From Patescibacteria group bacterium (GTDB lineage Bacteria; Patescibacteriota; Patescibacteriia; S139-126), in assembly GCA_015485755.1 (NCBI GenBank), contig WFTD01000040.1, positions 1 to 5,963 on the forward strand: a stretch of DNA of 5,963 nt. Reading direction: 5' to 3'. Shown in pieces: positions 1 through 4,534 of the stretch; within the stretch, counting starts at the first letter, position 1, and each line of letters opens with the position of its first letter. The notes beneath the pieces are model-generated. The model was given only the letters and a program-made list of their open reading frames with translations, made no database searches and was not told where the DNA came from. The position numbers and the translations under genes are program-made.

Positions 1-73
1 AATGGGTTGAGGGGCCTCCTGGAGCAGCTGCTGCTTGCGGCGGTTTTTTTATTAAAATATTTTTCTCTAGTTT

Positions 74-100
74 AAAATCTCCGGAGTAATCTCCGGAGAT
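74..100 (-). terminator. Hairpin, candidate terminator of the minus-strand genes
   Basis: ATCTCCGGAG (77-86) and CTCCGGAGAT (91-100) form a perfect 10-bp stem with a TAAT loop. Read on the minus strand, the stem runs into TTTT (77-74) and then AAAC, so the U-tract is short. It lies about 320 bases past the stop of the ribonuclease gene, and no better terminator occurs between them. Each arm contains CTCCGGAG, which is itself an 8-bp palindrome, so the site could also be a protein-binding dyad or a repeat remnant. The structure is certain; the terminator role is inferred. Confidence 0.4.
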
Positions 101-170
101 AACTCTAAGATCTAGAATATAGAATTTAGTAGTTAGTAGCTAGTAGAGAGTAGAAATATAGAAGTAGTAA

Positions 171-281
171 TTGTCATTCCCCGCGTCCGCGGGATATCCG
201 GAATCTATTTTGTTTTTTTGTTTTTGTTTCTGGATGCCGCGTCATCCCGTTATACAACAGGATAAAAGTGCGGCATGACAA
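171..281. repeat. Palindromic intergenic element, about 111 bases, MITE-like
   Basis: The ends TTGTCATTCC (171-180) and GGCATGACAA (272-281) are inverted repeats matching at 9 of 10 positions. Inside the left end is CCCGCG-TC-CGCGGG (180-193). A G/T-only tract (about 206-229) follows. The right half is a nested hairpin: ATGCCGC (234-240) pairs with GCGGCAT (270-276), and within it ATCCCGTT (244-251) pairs with AACAGGAT (256-263) around an ATAC loop with one mismatch. The element has no coding capacity. It looks like the short TTGTCATTCCCGCG-type palindromic repeats scattered between genes in several bacterial groups, which I recall only as a general type. The two halves differ enough that this may be two elements fused or nested and partly decayed. 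Confidence 0.6.
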
Positions 282-309
282 GGGAGTGGTGGATACCTAC
301 TCTAAGACT

Positions 310-392
310 GGCATAACAAGAAAATGGAATAACAATAAATAATACAAATCCCGGATATTGCAGCTTTGTCCTGACTCCATCAGAAATAACAA
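310..392. repeat. Decayed fragments of palindromic repeat ends
   Basis: GGCATAACAA (310-319), GGAATAACAA (326-335) and GAAATAACAA (383-392) resemble the right end of the neighbouring element, GGCATGACAA (272-281), in the same orientation. The last one closes a small imperfect palindrome: TTGTC at about 367-371 then CTGA-CTCCA-TCAG (371-383). These look like remains of further insertions of related elements. The copies are short and the region is AT-rich, so some matches may be chance. Confidence 0.35.
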
Positions 393-417
393 TTACTTAC
401 TACTACCTACCAACCAC

Positions 418-1803
418 TTACAACTCAAACCCCTCTCCCATCTGCGGGATCTCTACCTTAAAGCCTCTATCCAATGATAACAATTCTTCCTTTAATGCCT
501 GGGCTTGGTTATCTTCACCATGCACTAAAAATATCTTCTGCAAATTATCACCACAATTTTGGGCATAATCAAGCAAAGCAGGCTGGTCAGCATGAGCTGA
601 TAAAGAATTAAGCACGATCACCTGCGCTCTTAGCTTGTGCTTTTCACCAAAGATCTCAATCTCAGGCTTTTGCTCCACAATCTCTCTGCCCAAAGTGCCG
701 CGCGCCATATAACCTGTGATAAAAATCATATTATTACGATCATCTATGCTGTGTTTTAGGTGATGCTTAACTCTTCCCCCCTCGCACATGCCAGCTGAGG
801 CAATAATCATCATTGGCCCTTTTTGTTTGTTTAAAGCTTTGGATTCAGAAATAGAATGAATATACTCCAAATTTCTAAAGCCAAAAGGATCATCATTTCT
901 GCCAAAAGTGGCAAAAGTCTCCTGATCAAAACAATCAGGGTGCCTTCTAAAAACTTCAGTAATGTCAACTGCCAAAGGTGAATCAACATAAATGGGGAAA
1001 CGTGGTATTTCTTTATTGTCAATCATCTCATGCAACAAATAAATAAGCTCTTGGGTTCGCTCCAAAGCAAAAGAAGGAACAATTATTTTTGCCTTGCGAG
1101 CAAAGGCTTCTTTTACATACTTTTTTAAAACTCGCCTTGCCTCAGCAAAACTCTCATGCTTAGATCCACCGTAAGTAGACTCAGATATCAAAATATCCAA
1201 ATCAACCATATACTCAGGATCACGAATAATAGGAGTGTTTTTTCTACCTAAATCACCTGTAAATCCCAATTTTATATTCCTCCCCTCTGCTATTAAACTA
1301 AGTTCAACTACTGCCGATCCCAAAATGTGGCCAGCATCGCGAAAATAACCACTCACCCCTTCAACAACTGAAAATGTTTTATGATAAGGAACCTCGTCAA
1401 ATAACTGCAATACCCCCTTGACATCATCTTCGTTATACAAAGGAGGTAGGGGCTCCCTTCCTTCAAGCTCAGCATAAAAAGATCTATCCTGCTGTTGGAT
1501 TTTAGCGCTATCAAGCATAATCAGTTCTGCCACATCTCTAGTAGCTGAGGTGGAAAATATTTTACCCCGAAAGCCCTCACGATAAAGTAAAGGCAAGCTT
1601 CCGCAATGATCTAAATGAGCGTGTGAAAGAACTACTGCGTCAATCTCAGTTGGATTGAAACCAAAAAAACGATTTTTTTTCTCTGCTTCAGAAAATTTCC
1701 CTTGAAACATACCACAATCAAGCAAAACCTTTTTTTCTCCTACCTCCAATAAATGTTTGGAGCCTGTCACTTCGCCAGCCGCTCCATAAAAAGTAATATT
1801 CAT
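418..1803 (-). CDS. MBL-fold/beta-CASP ribonuclease (COG1236, TTHA0252-like)
   Basis: Predicted cytoplasmic zinc-dependent RNA-processing nuclease of 461 residues. The start at residues 1-15 (MNITFYGAAGEVTGS, then LLDCGMFQG at 27-35) matches the family opening closely and fixes the ATG. Metallo-beta-lactamase motifs are all present: HAHLDH at 61-66, H159 in DAGHILGSA, D184 in FTGDLGR, and H428 in VHGE. The beta-CASP insert carries E208 (SESTYGG, motif A), GGRVKHHLKH with H347/H348 (motif B) and H404 in SAHAD (motif C). Length is close to the roughly 430 residues of Thermus TTHA0252, and there is no N-terminal KH domain, unlike archaeal CPSF proteins. RNA, as endo- and possibly 5'-exonuclease substrate, is inferred from the family. 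The gene begins 10 bases after the MFS stop and is probably co-transcribed with it. No Shine-Dalgarno precedes the ATG (TTATTTT instead). It is the last recognisable gene on this strand. Confidence 0.93.
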   Translation of the reverse strand: MNITFYGAAGEVTGSKHLLEVGEKKVLLDCGMFQGKFSEAEKKNRFFGFNPTEIDAVVLSHAHLDHCGSLPLLYREGFRGKIFSTSATRDVAELIMLDSAKIQQQDRSFYAELEGREPLPPLYNEDDVKGVLQLFDEVPYHKTFSVVEGVSGYFRDAGHILGSAVVELSLIAEGRNIKLGFTGDLGRKNTPIIRDPEYMVDLDILISESTYGGSKHESFAEARRVLKKYVKEAFARKAKIIVPSFALERTQELIYLLHEMIDNKEIPRFPIYVDSPLAVDITEVFRRHPDCFDQETFATFGRNDDPFGFRNLEYIHSISESKALNKQKGPMMIIASAGMCEGGRVKHHLKHSIDDRNNMIFITGYMARGTLGREIVEQKPEIEIFGEKHKLRAQVIVLNSLSAHADQPALLDYAQNCGDNLQKIFLVHGEDNQAQALKEELLSLDRGFKVEIPQMGEGFEL

Positions 1804-1813
1804 AAAATAATTA

Positions 1814-2992
1814 TCAATATTTAAATTTAAAATTATTACTTGATTTTAATAAAGGCCAAGCCAAAATTACTCCTATCACTATCAAAATGCCATTAACTAC
1901 AAATATTATATCAACTCCAAGCTGTTTTACCAAAAAAGAACTAACCAAAAAACTAGCCAACGCCCCAATCTTGGCCAATGAATAATAACTAGTCAAAACC
2001 TGGGCTTCAATCTTTTTTTGCTCCCCCACCTCAGACATTAAACTCCAAGCTGACACATTCCAAATGCTAGTGCCTATGCCCTGCACAAACAACAACAGCA
2101 AAAGAAAATAATAAGAAGAGGAAATAGAAATTAAAGATAATGATATAGCAACAAGCAAAGTGCCAATAACGACCATTCTATCATACCCCCATTTATCACT
2201 TAAACGACCAAACAACCCTTGGGCTAAATGAACTATCCCATAAACAAACATAGCCGTGCCAATAGCCTGATAAGTCATACCCATTTCACTAATAATAATA
2301 ATGGGCAAAAAAACTTTCATGGCTGGATTGGTAGCATGCATAACCATACCCATAACAGCCATTCCTCTCAATTTACGTTCTTTTAAAAATATTTTAATCT
2401 CTTCAAGCCAGGAAAGTTCTGACAATTTTATTTTATACTTTTTGACCTCACTAAATTCTCCCTGCCAAACATAAAATAACAGCCCTATTAAGATAGCTAT
2501 TGCCACTAAAAAGGGGAACCTAACAAAGAAAAAATCAGCTAAAAATGCTCCTAGCAACGGTCCGACCAATTCACCAATATATCCCCAGCTTAAATAAGCG
2601 CCTGTTTTACTTCCCCGTTTTTTATTGTCTTGAATTCCATCCTCAATCTTGGCTAAAATAAGCAAAGATACCAGTGAAGCGGCCAGAGCATCAAACAATC
2701 TGGCCCCAACTACCAGATACCAATTAACAGGGAACAAATAAAGGGCTAAAGCCACGATCTCAAGCCAAATACCCAGCCAAATAACTAATCTTTTGTTTAA
2801 AGAATCAGCCACGCGGCCAAACAAAGGCAAAAAAATTATATTAACAAAAGGAAAAACAGAAAACATCAAAGAAACCTGCCAAGCAGAAAATCCTAAACTT
2901 TTGATATAAGGAGAAAGGATTGAGCCAACCAGGGCCAGGCTGAATGAAAAAAATAAATTAATTTCTGTAAATTTCTTGTAGCTATTTGTCAT
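1814..2992 (-). CDS. MFS transporter, substrate unknown
   Basis: Major facilitator superfamily protein of 392 residues, with about 12 hydrophobic segments in two halves around a charged central loop (about 178-210). The loop-2/3 signature appears in both halves: GRVADSLNKR at 59-68 and GRLSDKWGYDR at 262-272. The duplicated motif supports an inner-membrane secondary transporter; efflux or sugar uptake are both possible and nothing seen decides between them. I chose ATG 2990-2992. It puts the first membrane segment about 10 residues in, as usual. A GTG at 3119-3121 would add 43 residues that look non-coding and would overlap the opposite-strand small gene. No Shine-Dalgarno precedes the ATG; a possible minus-strand -10 (3000-3005) sits only 7 bases upstream, which would give a leaderless mRNA. 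It ends in tandem stops, TGA then TAA in frame. The 184-base gap from rlmH suggests a promoter separate from the operon upstream. Confidence 0.88.
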   Translation of the reverse strand: MTNSYKKFTEINLFFSFSLALVGSILSPYIKSLGFSAWQVSLMFSVFPFVNIIFLPLFGRVADSLNKRLVIWLGIWLEIVALALYLFPVNWYLVVGARLFDALAASLVSLLILAKIEDGIQDNKKRGSKTGAYLSWGYIGELVGPLLGAFLADFFFVRFPFLVAIAILIGLLFYVWQGEFSEVKKYKIKLSELSWLEEIKIFLKERKLRGMAVMGMVMHATNPAMKVFLPIIIISEMGMTYQAIGTAMFVYGIVHLAQGLFGRLSDKWGYDRMVVIGTLLVAISLSLISISSSYYFLLLLLFVQGIGTSIWNVSAWSLMSEVGEQKKIEAQVLTSYYSLAKIGALASFLVSSFLVKQLGVDIIFVVNGILIVIGVILAWPLLKSSNNFKFKY

Positions 2993-2998
2993 TATTTG

Positions 2999-3007
2999 TG
3001 CTATACT
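2999..3007 (+). promoter_or_regulatory. Extended -10 promoter of the small plus-strand gene
   Basis: TGCTATACT contains the extended -10 TGn followed by TATACT, five of six bases of the sigma-70 consensus TATAAT. Transcription would start near 3014, giving a leader of about 36 bases to the ATG at 3050. The -35 region is poor: TTGTAG (2976-2981) is too far (20 bases) and TTGTCA (2986-2991) too near (10 bases). Extended -10 promoters can work without a good -35. It is placed as expected relative to the ribosome binding site and terminator. Confidence 0.5.
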
Positions 3008-3029
3008 AAATTTAGTTCTTTTATCCCAA
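3000..3029 (-). promoter_or_regulatory. Candidate divergent promoter of the MFS gene
   Basis: On the minus strand, TTGGGA (3029-3024) is followed after 18 bases by TATAGC (3005-3000), each matching four of six sigma-70 consensus bases. The MFS ATG begins 7 bases past the -10, so transcription would start at or next to the start codon and the mRNA would be leaderless. The -10 overlaps the plus-strand -10 in the same TATA core, a back-to-back arrangement. Individually weak; supported mainly by position. Confidence 0.3.
3005..3016. promoter_or_regulatory. 12-bp perfect palindrome, possible operator
   Basis: ACTAAATTTAGT is a perfect dyad. It overlaps the last bases of the plus-strand -10 and the predicted start site, and lies between the -35 and -10 of the candidate minus-strand promoter. 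A repressor bound here could control both directions. Its TTTAGTT edge (3011-3017) also pairs with AACTAAA (3034-3040) as the base of an RNA hairpin, so the symmetry may serve RNA folding instead. AT-rich palindromes of this size can arise by chance. Confidence 0.3.
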
Positions 3030-3037
3030 TAAAAACT

Positions 3038-3045
3038 AAAGGAGG
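3038..3045 (+). promoter_or_regulatory. Strong Shine-Dalgarno that decides the start of the small ORF
   Basis: AAAGGAGG ends 4 bases before the ATG at 3050 and complements the 3' end of 16S rRNA over at least seven bases. It is the only convincing Shine-Dalgarno in the window: the four minus-strand genes whose starts are visible have none. It lies unpaired between the hairpin at 3011-3040 and the ORF. Confidence 0.55.
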
Positions 3046-3049
3046 GTAG

Positions 3050-3142
3050 ATGGCAGTAGTTAGGAATAAATATAGGATTAATATCAATGCCATTTGGACT
3101 AGGTGGTTTAAAAAATTCCACCTATCCTACAGAAAAACATAA
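3050..3142 (+). CDS. Probable small gene, basic 30-residue peptide, unrecognised
   Basis: ATG to TAA gives 30 residues, with about nine basic residues (R5, K7, R9, R18, K21, K22, H24, R28, K29), no acidic residue, and a core IWTRWFKKF at 15-23 with W16 and W19. There is no signal peptide or clear membrane helix; the charge suggests nucleic-acid, ribosome or membrane-surface binding, which is inference. The case for a gene is its full set of signals in order: extended -10 promoter at 2999-3007, near-perfect ribosome binding site at 3038-3045, and an intrinsic terminator 9 bases after the stop. It is opposite to every other gene, divergent from the MFS gene and convergent with rlmH. I do not recognise the sequence; it is not bL34, bL36 or THX as I know them. 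Two hairpins run through the ORF, so the transcript may instead be a structured small RNA. The two Trp residues recall a leader peptide, but no plus-strand gene follows. Confidence 0.5.
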   Translation: MAVVRNKYRININAIWTRWFKKFHLSYRKT

Positions 3143-3151
3143 AATTAACAT

Positions 3152-3178
3152 TCAGCGCCTGCGGGTGCTGATTTTTTT
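3152..3178 (+). terminator. Intrinsic terminator of the small plus-strand gene
   Basis: TCAGCGCC (3152-3159) and GGTGCTGA (3164-3171) form an 8-bp stem with one G-U pair and a TGCG loop, followed at once by seven T's (3172-3178). The form is textbook in the plus direction. In the minus direction the G-U pair becomes an A-C mismatch and the following sequence (ATGTTAATTTTATG) is a poor U-tract, so it is at best a weak terminator for rlmH. The last T's overlap the rlmH stop codon (3177-3179). Confidence 0.75.
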
Positions 3179-3644
3179 AATAATGGTAAGGGATTCCTTT
3201 TACAATAGTTATTGCCCTATACAGTTGCTCCAATACTAGTAAACGCGCTAACTCATGGGTAAAAGTCAAAGGAGAAAGAGACCAAAGATAATCAGATCTC
3301 TGCTTTACTTCAGCTGACAAACCAAAAGTCCCGCCTGTCACCATTACAACTTTTCTTCCCTGGTCAAAAATTTGTCCTATTTTGCCAGCTAATTCAACTG
3401 AAGATAGCTGCTTTCCTTTCTCATCCCAGACAATCAACAAATCATCCTTTCCTACTTTTGCCAAAATTTCTCTGCCTTCTTTCTCTTTTATCTTTTCTTG
3501 ATTTTGCCCTTTAAGTTCTGACCAACTTTTTACTACTACATAATCAATTTGACAAAAAGGAAGCAGTCTTTGTAAATAAAACTGCTCCCCCGCTCTGATA
3601 AAATCTTTTTTAGTTTTACCAACAACTATAAATCTTATTTTCAT
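3177..3644 (-). CDS. rlmH: 23S rRNA (pseudouridine-1915-N3)-methyltransferase RlmH
   Basis: SPOUT-class methyltransferase that adds an N3-methyl group to pseudouridine 1915 in helix 69 of 23S rRNA, on the assembled 70S ribosome, using S-adenosylmethionine. Its 155 residues equal the length of the E. coli enzyme. The N-terminus MKIRFIVVGKTK is typical. The SAM-binding trefoil knot shows VTGGTFGLS at 102-110 and the C-terminal LEQLYRAITIVKGIPYHY, with FTHELARLLVLEQLYRA (128-144) as the family signature. The start is fixed by homology, yet no Shine-Dalgarno precedes it: only TTGAG abuts the ATG. It begins 5 bases after the beta-subunit stop, so it is almost certainly co-transcribed with the oxidoreductase genes, an unexpected pairing of rRNA modification with central metabolism. 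Its stop lies in the T-run of an opposite-strand terminator. Confidence 0.97.
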   Translation of the reverse strand: MKIRFIVVGKTKKDFIRAGEQFYLQRLLPFCQIDYVVVKSWSELKGQNQEKIKEKEGREILAKVGKDDLLIVWDEKGKQLSSVELAGKIGQIFDQGRKVVMVTGGTFGLSAEVKQRSDYLWSLSPLTFTHELARLLVLEQLYRAITIVKGIPYHY

Positions 3645-3649
3645 CTCAA

Positions 3650-4522
3650 TTAAACAAATTTGTCCATTATATCATTTATATTAACTGACAGCGGCCTCTT
3701 TACTAATGGCTTTTTCTCCAGAGCTAAAAAATTTTGATGATAAGGAGGTTTGGCTGTGTCTTGATAAAAAATACCAATAGGAATCTTATCTTCTCTTTCC
3801 CATTGCCAAGCAAGTTCCAAAGCGGCTGACTTATCTCGCCTGTCATGATAAGACAACTTATAAATCCTTTCTCTAAAATAACTATGGGTATTAAACTTAT
3901 TGTAAGTAAAACAAGGTTGCAATATATCAACAAAAGCAAAACCAGGATGATGAATAGCCGCTTTCATTATCTCTGCTAAATGGTCAATCTCTCCAGTAAA
4001 TCCCCGGGCAACAAAAGTAGCTCCAGCTACCAATGCCAGTGCCACTGGATTTACAGGTTCATCTGCCAGTGGAAATGGATTTGATTTTGACTTTTGCCCC
4101 TTCATGGTAGTGGGGGAATGCTGACCAGTGGTCAGACCATAAACCTGATTGTCATGAACAAAATAAGCTAAATCATGATTAGCTCTGCAAGCGTGAAGGA
4201 AATGATTGCCACCTTCTCCATAAGCATCACCATCGCCAGCCATTACCAATACTTTTAAATCATGGTTAGCCAACTTTAAGCCTTCAGCTACTGGCAAAGC
4301 CCGTCCGTGCAAACCATGGAAAGCATTTATCTTGGTAAAATTAAAACCATTGCCGCTACAACCAATACCATAAACAGCAAATAATTTATGGCGCGGAACG
4401 CCGCATTCAGCCAAGGCTTTGCGCAAAGCTCCCCACAGGCCATAATTGCCGCACCCTGGGCACCATGTTGGATCATAAGTTGTTTTTAAATTGTCAGCTT
4501 GCTTATTTGGTTTTTTTGGCAT
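3650..4522 (-). CDS. korB: 2-oxoacid:ferredoxin oxidoreductase, beta subunit
   Basis: Thiamine-diphosphate-binding subunit of a cytoplasmic enzyme that decarboxylates a 2-oxoacid to acyl-CoA and reduces ferredoxin. All 290 residues are present, a normal family length. WCPGCGNYG (20-28) gives C21 and C24, GIGCSGNG gives C55, and LQPCFTYNK gives C204; this four-cysteine pattern is that of the single [4Fe-4S] cluster in two-subunit enzymes of this family. The ThDP/Mg motif is GDGDAYGEGGNHF at 96-108, followed by HDNQVYGLTTGQHSPTT at 123-139. FNTHSYFRERIYKL near 210 is also typical. The start is fixed by its short distance to WCPGC; upstream is ATATAAGT, not a Shine-Dalgarno. It lies 12 bases after the alpha stop and 5 before rlmH. 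Substrate (2-oxoglutarate, pyruvate or broad) cannot be read from the sequence, so the korB name marks the family only. Confidence 0.95.
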   Translation of the reverse strand: MPKKPNKQADNLKTTYDPTWCPGCGNYGLWGALRKALAECGVPRHKLFAVYGIGCSGNGFNFTKINAFHGLHGRALPVAEGLKLANHDLKVLVMAGDGDAYGEGGNHFLHACRANHDLAYFVHDNQVYGLTTGQHSPTTMKGQKSKSNPFPLADEPVNPVALALVAGATFVARGFTGEIDHLAEIMKAAIHHPGFAFVDILQPCFTYNKFNTHSYFRERIYKLSYHDRRDKSAALELAWQWEREDKIPIGIFYQDTAKPPYHQNFLALEKKPLVKRPLSVNINDIMDKFV

Positions 4523-4534
4523 ACTTATATGTGT

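Larger units (their letters stand above)
1..417. other. Gene-free end of the window, repeat-rich
   Basis: No gene can be supported in these 417 bases. In order they hold a GC-rich stretch (1-43) followed by seven T's, a perfect 10-bp hairpin (77-100), a TAG-rich low-complexity tract (126-170), a 111-base palindromic element (171-281), short decayed copies of that element's end (310-319, 326-335, 383-392), and a CTA-rich tract (394-413) just before the stop codon of the minus-strand ribonuclease gene. On the plus strand, 1-86 is open in frame 3 (stop 87-89, Gly/Pro/Ala-rich then Phe-rich) and 1-72 is open in frame 1 (stop 73-75). Either could be the tail of a gene entering from the left, but 25-29 codons are too few to decide. 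Base composition switches abruptly between GC-rich islands and AT-rich spacer, as expected of inserted and decaying repeats. Confidence 0.75.
3014..3178 (+). ncRNA. Alternative reading: structured small RNA of about 165 bases
   Basis: The predicted transcript folds locally into consecutive hairpins. The first pairs TTTAGTT (3011-3017) with AACTAAA (3034-3040), extended inside by TTTAT/ATAAA-type pairs, although its first three bases precede the predicted start site. The second pairs ATGGCA (3050-3055, including the start codon) with TGCCAT (3088-3093). The third pairs GGA and TAGGTGG (3096-3098, 3100-3106) with CCACCTA and TCC (3118-3127), with one bulged C. The fourth is the terminator (3152-3171). 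The purine-rich AAAGGAGGG lies single-stranded between the first two. This fits a regulatory RNA, or an mRNA whose start codon is masked. It matches no known RNA family that I recognise. Confidence 0.35.

Noticed and set aside
24..50. Plus-strand terminator made of GCAGCTGC and the seven T's at 44-50
   Set aside because: The stem is short and separated from the T-run by unpaired GC-rich bases.
102..307. 9-base direct repeat ACTCTAAGA at 102-110 and 299-307 as a target-site duplication
   Set aside because: The sequences just inside are not inverted repeats of each other, and one such 9-mer match is not surprising in a few hundred AT-rich bases.
171..392. CRISPR array
   Set aside because: The repeats are short, degenerate and irregularly spaced, with palindromic ends and no uniform spacers.
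831..1022. Extra ORF inside the ribonuclease gene (and one at 3724-3939 inside the beta subunit gene)
   Set aside because: Both lie within clearly conserved coding sequence in another frame and have no family features.
1811..1816. Recoding of TGA (as glycine), suggested by TGA followed at once by TAA at the MFS end
   Set aside because: No TGA occurs inside about 1,980 codons of conserved protein, so TGA is a normal stop and the tandem stop is incidental.
2993..3121. 43-residue N-terminal extension of the MFS protein from a GTG at 3119-3121
   Set aside because: The extension looks non-coding, the ATG at 2990-2992 fits the first membrane segment, and the stretch is better explained by the opposite-strand small gene.
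3050..3178. Tryptophan leader peptide and attenuator (W16 and W19 before a terminator)
   Set aside because: No plus-strand gene lies downstream to be controlled; the next gene, rlmH, is on the opposite strand.
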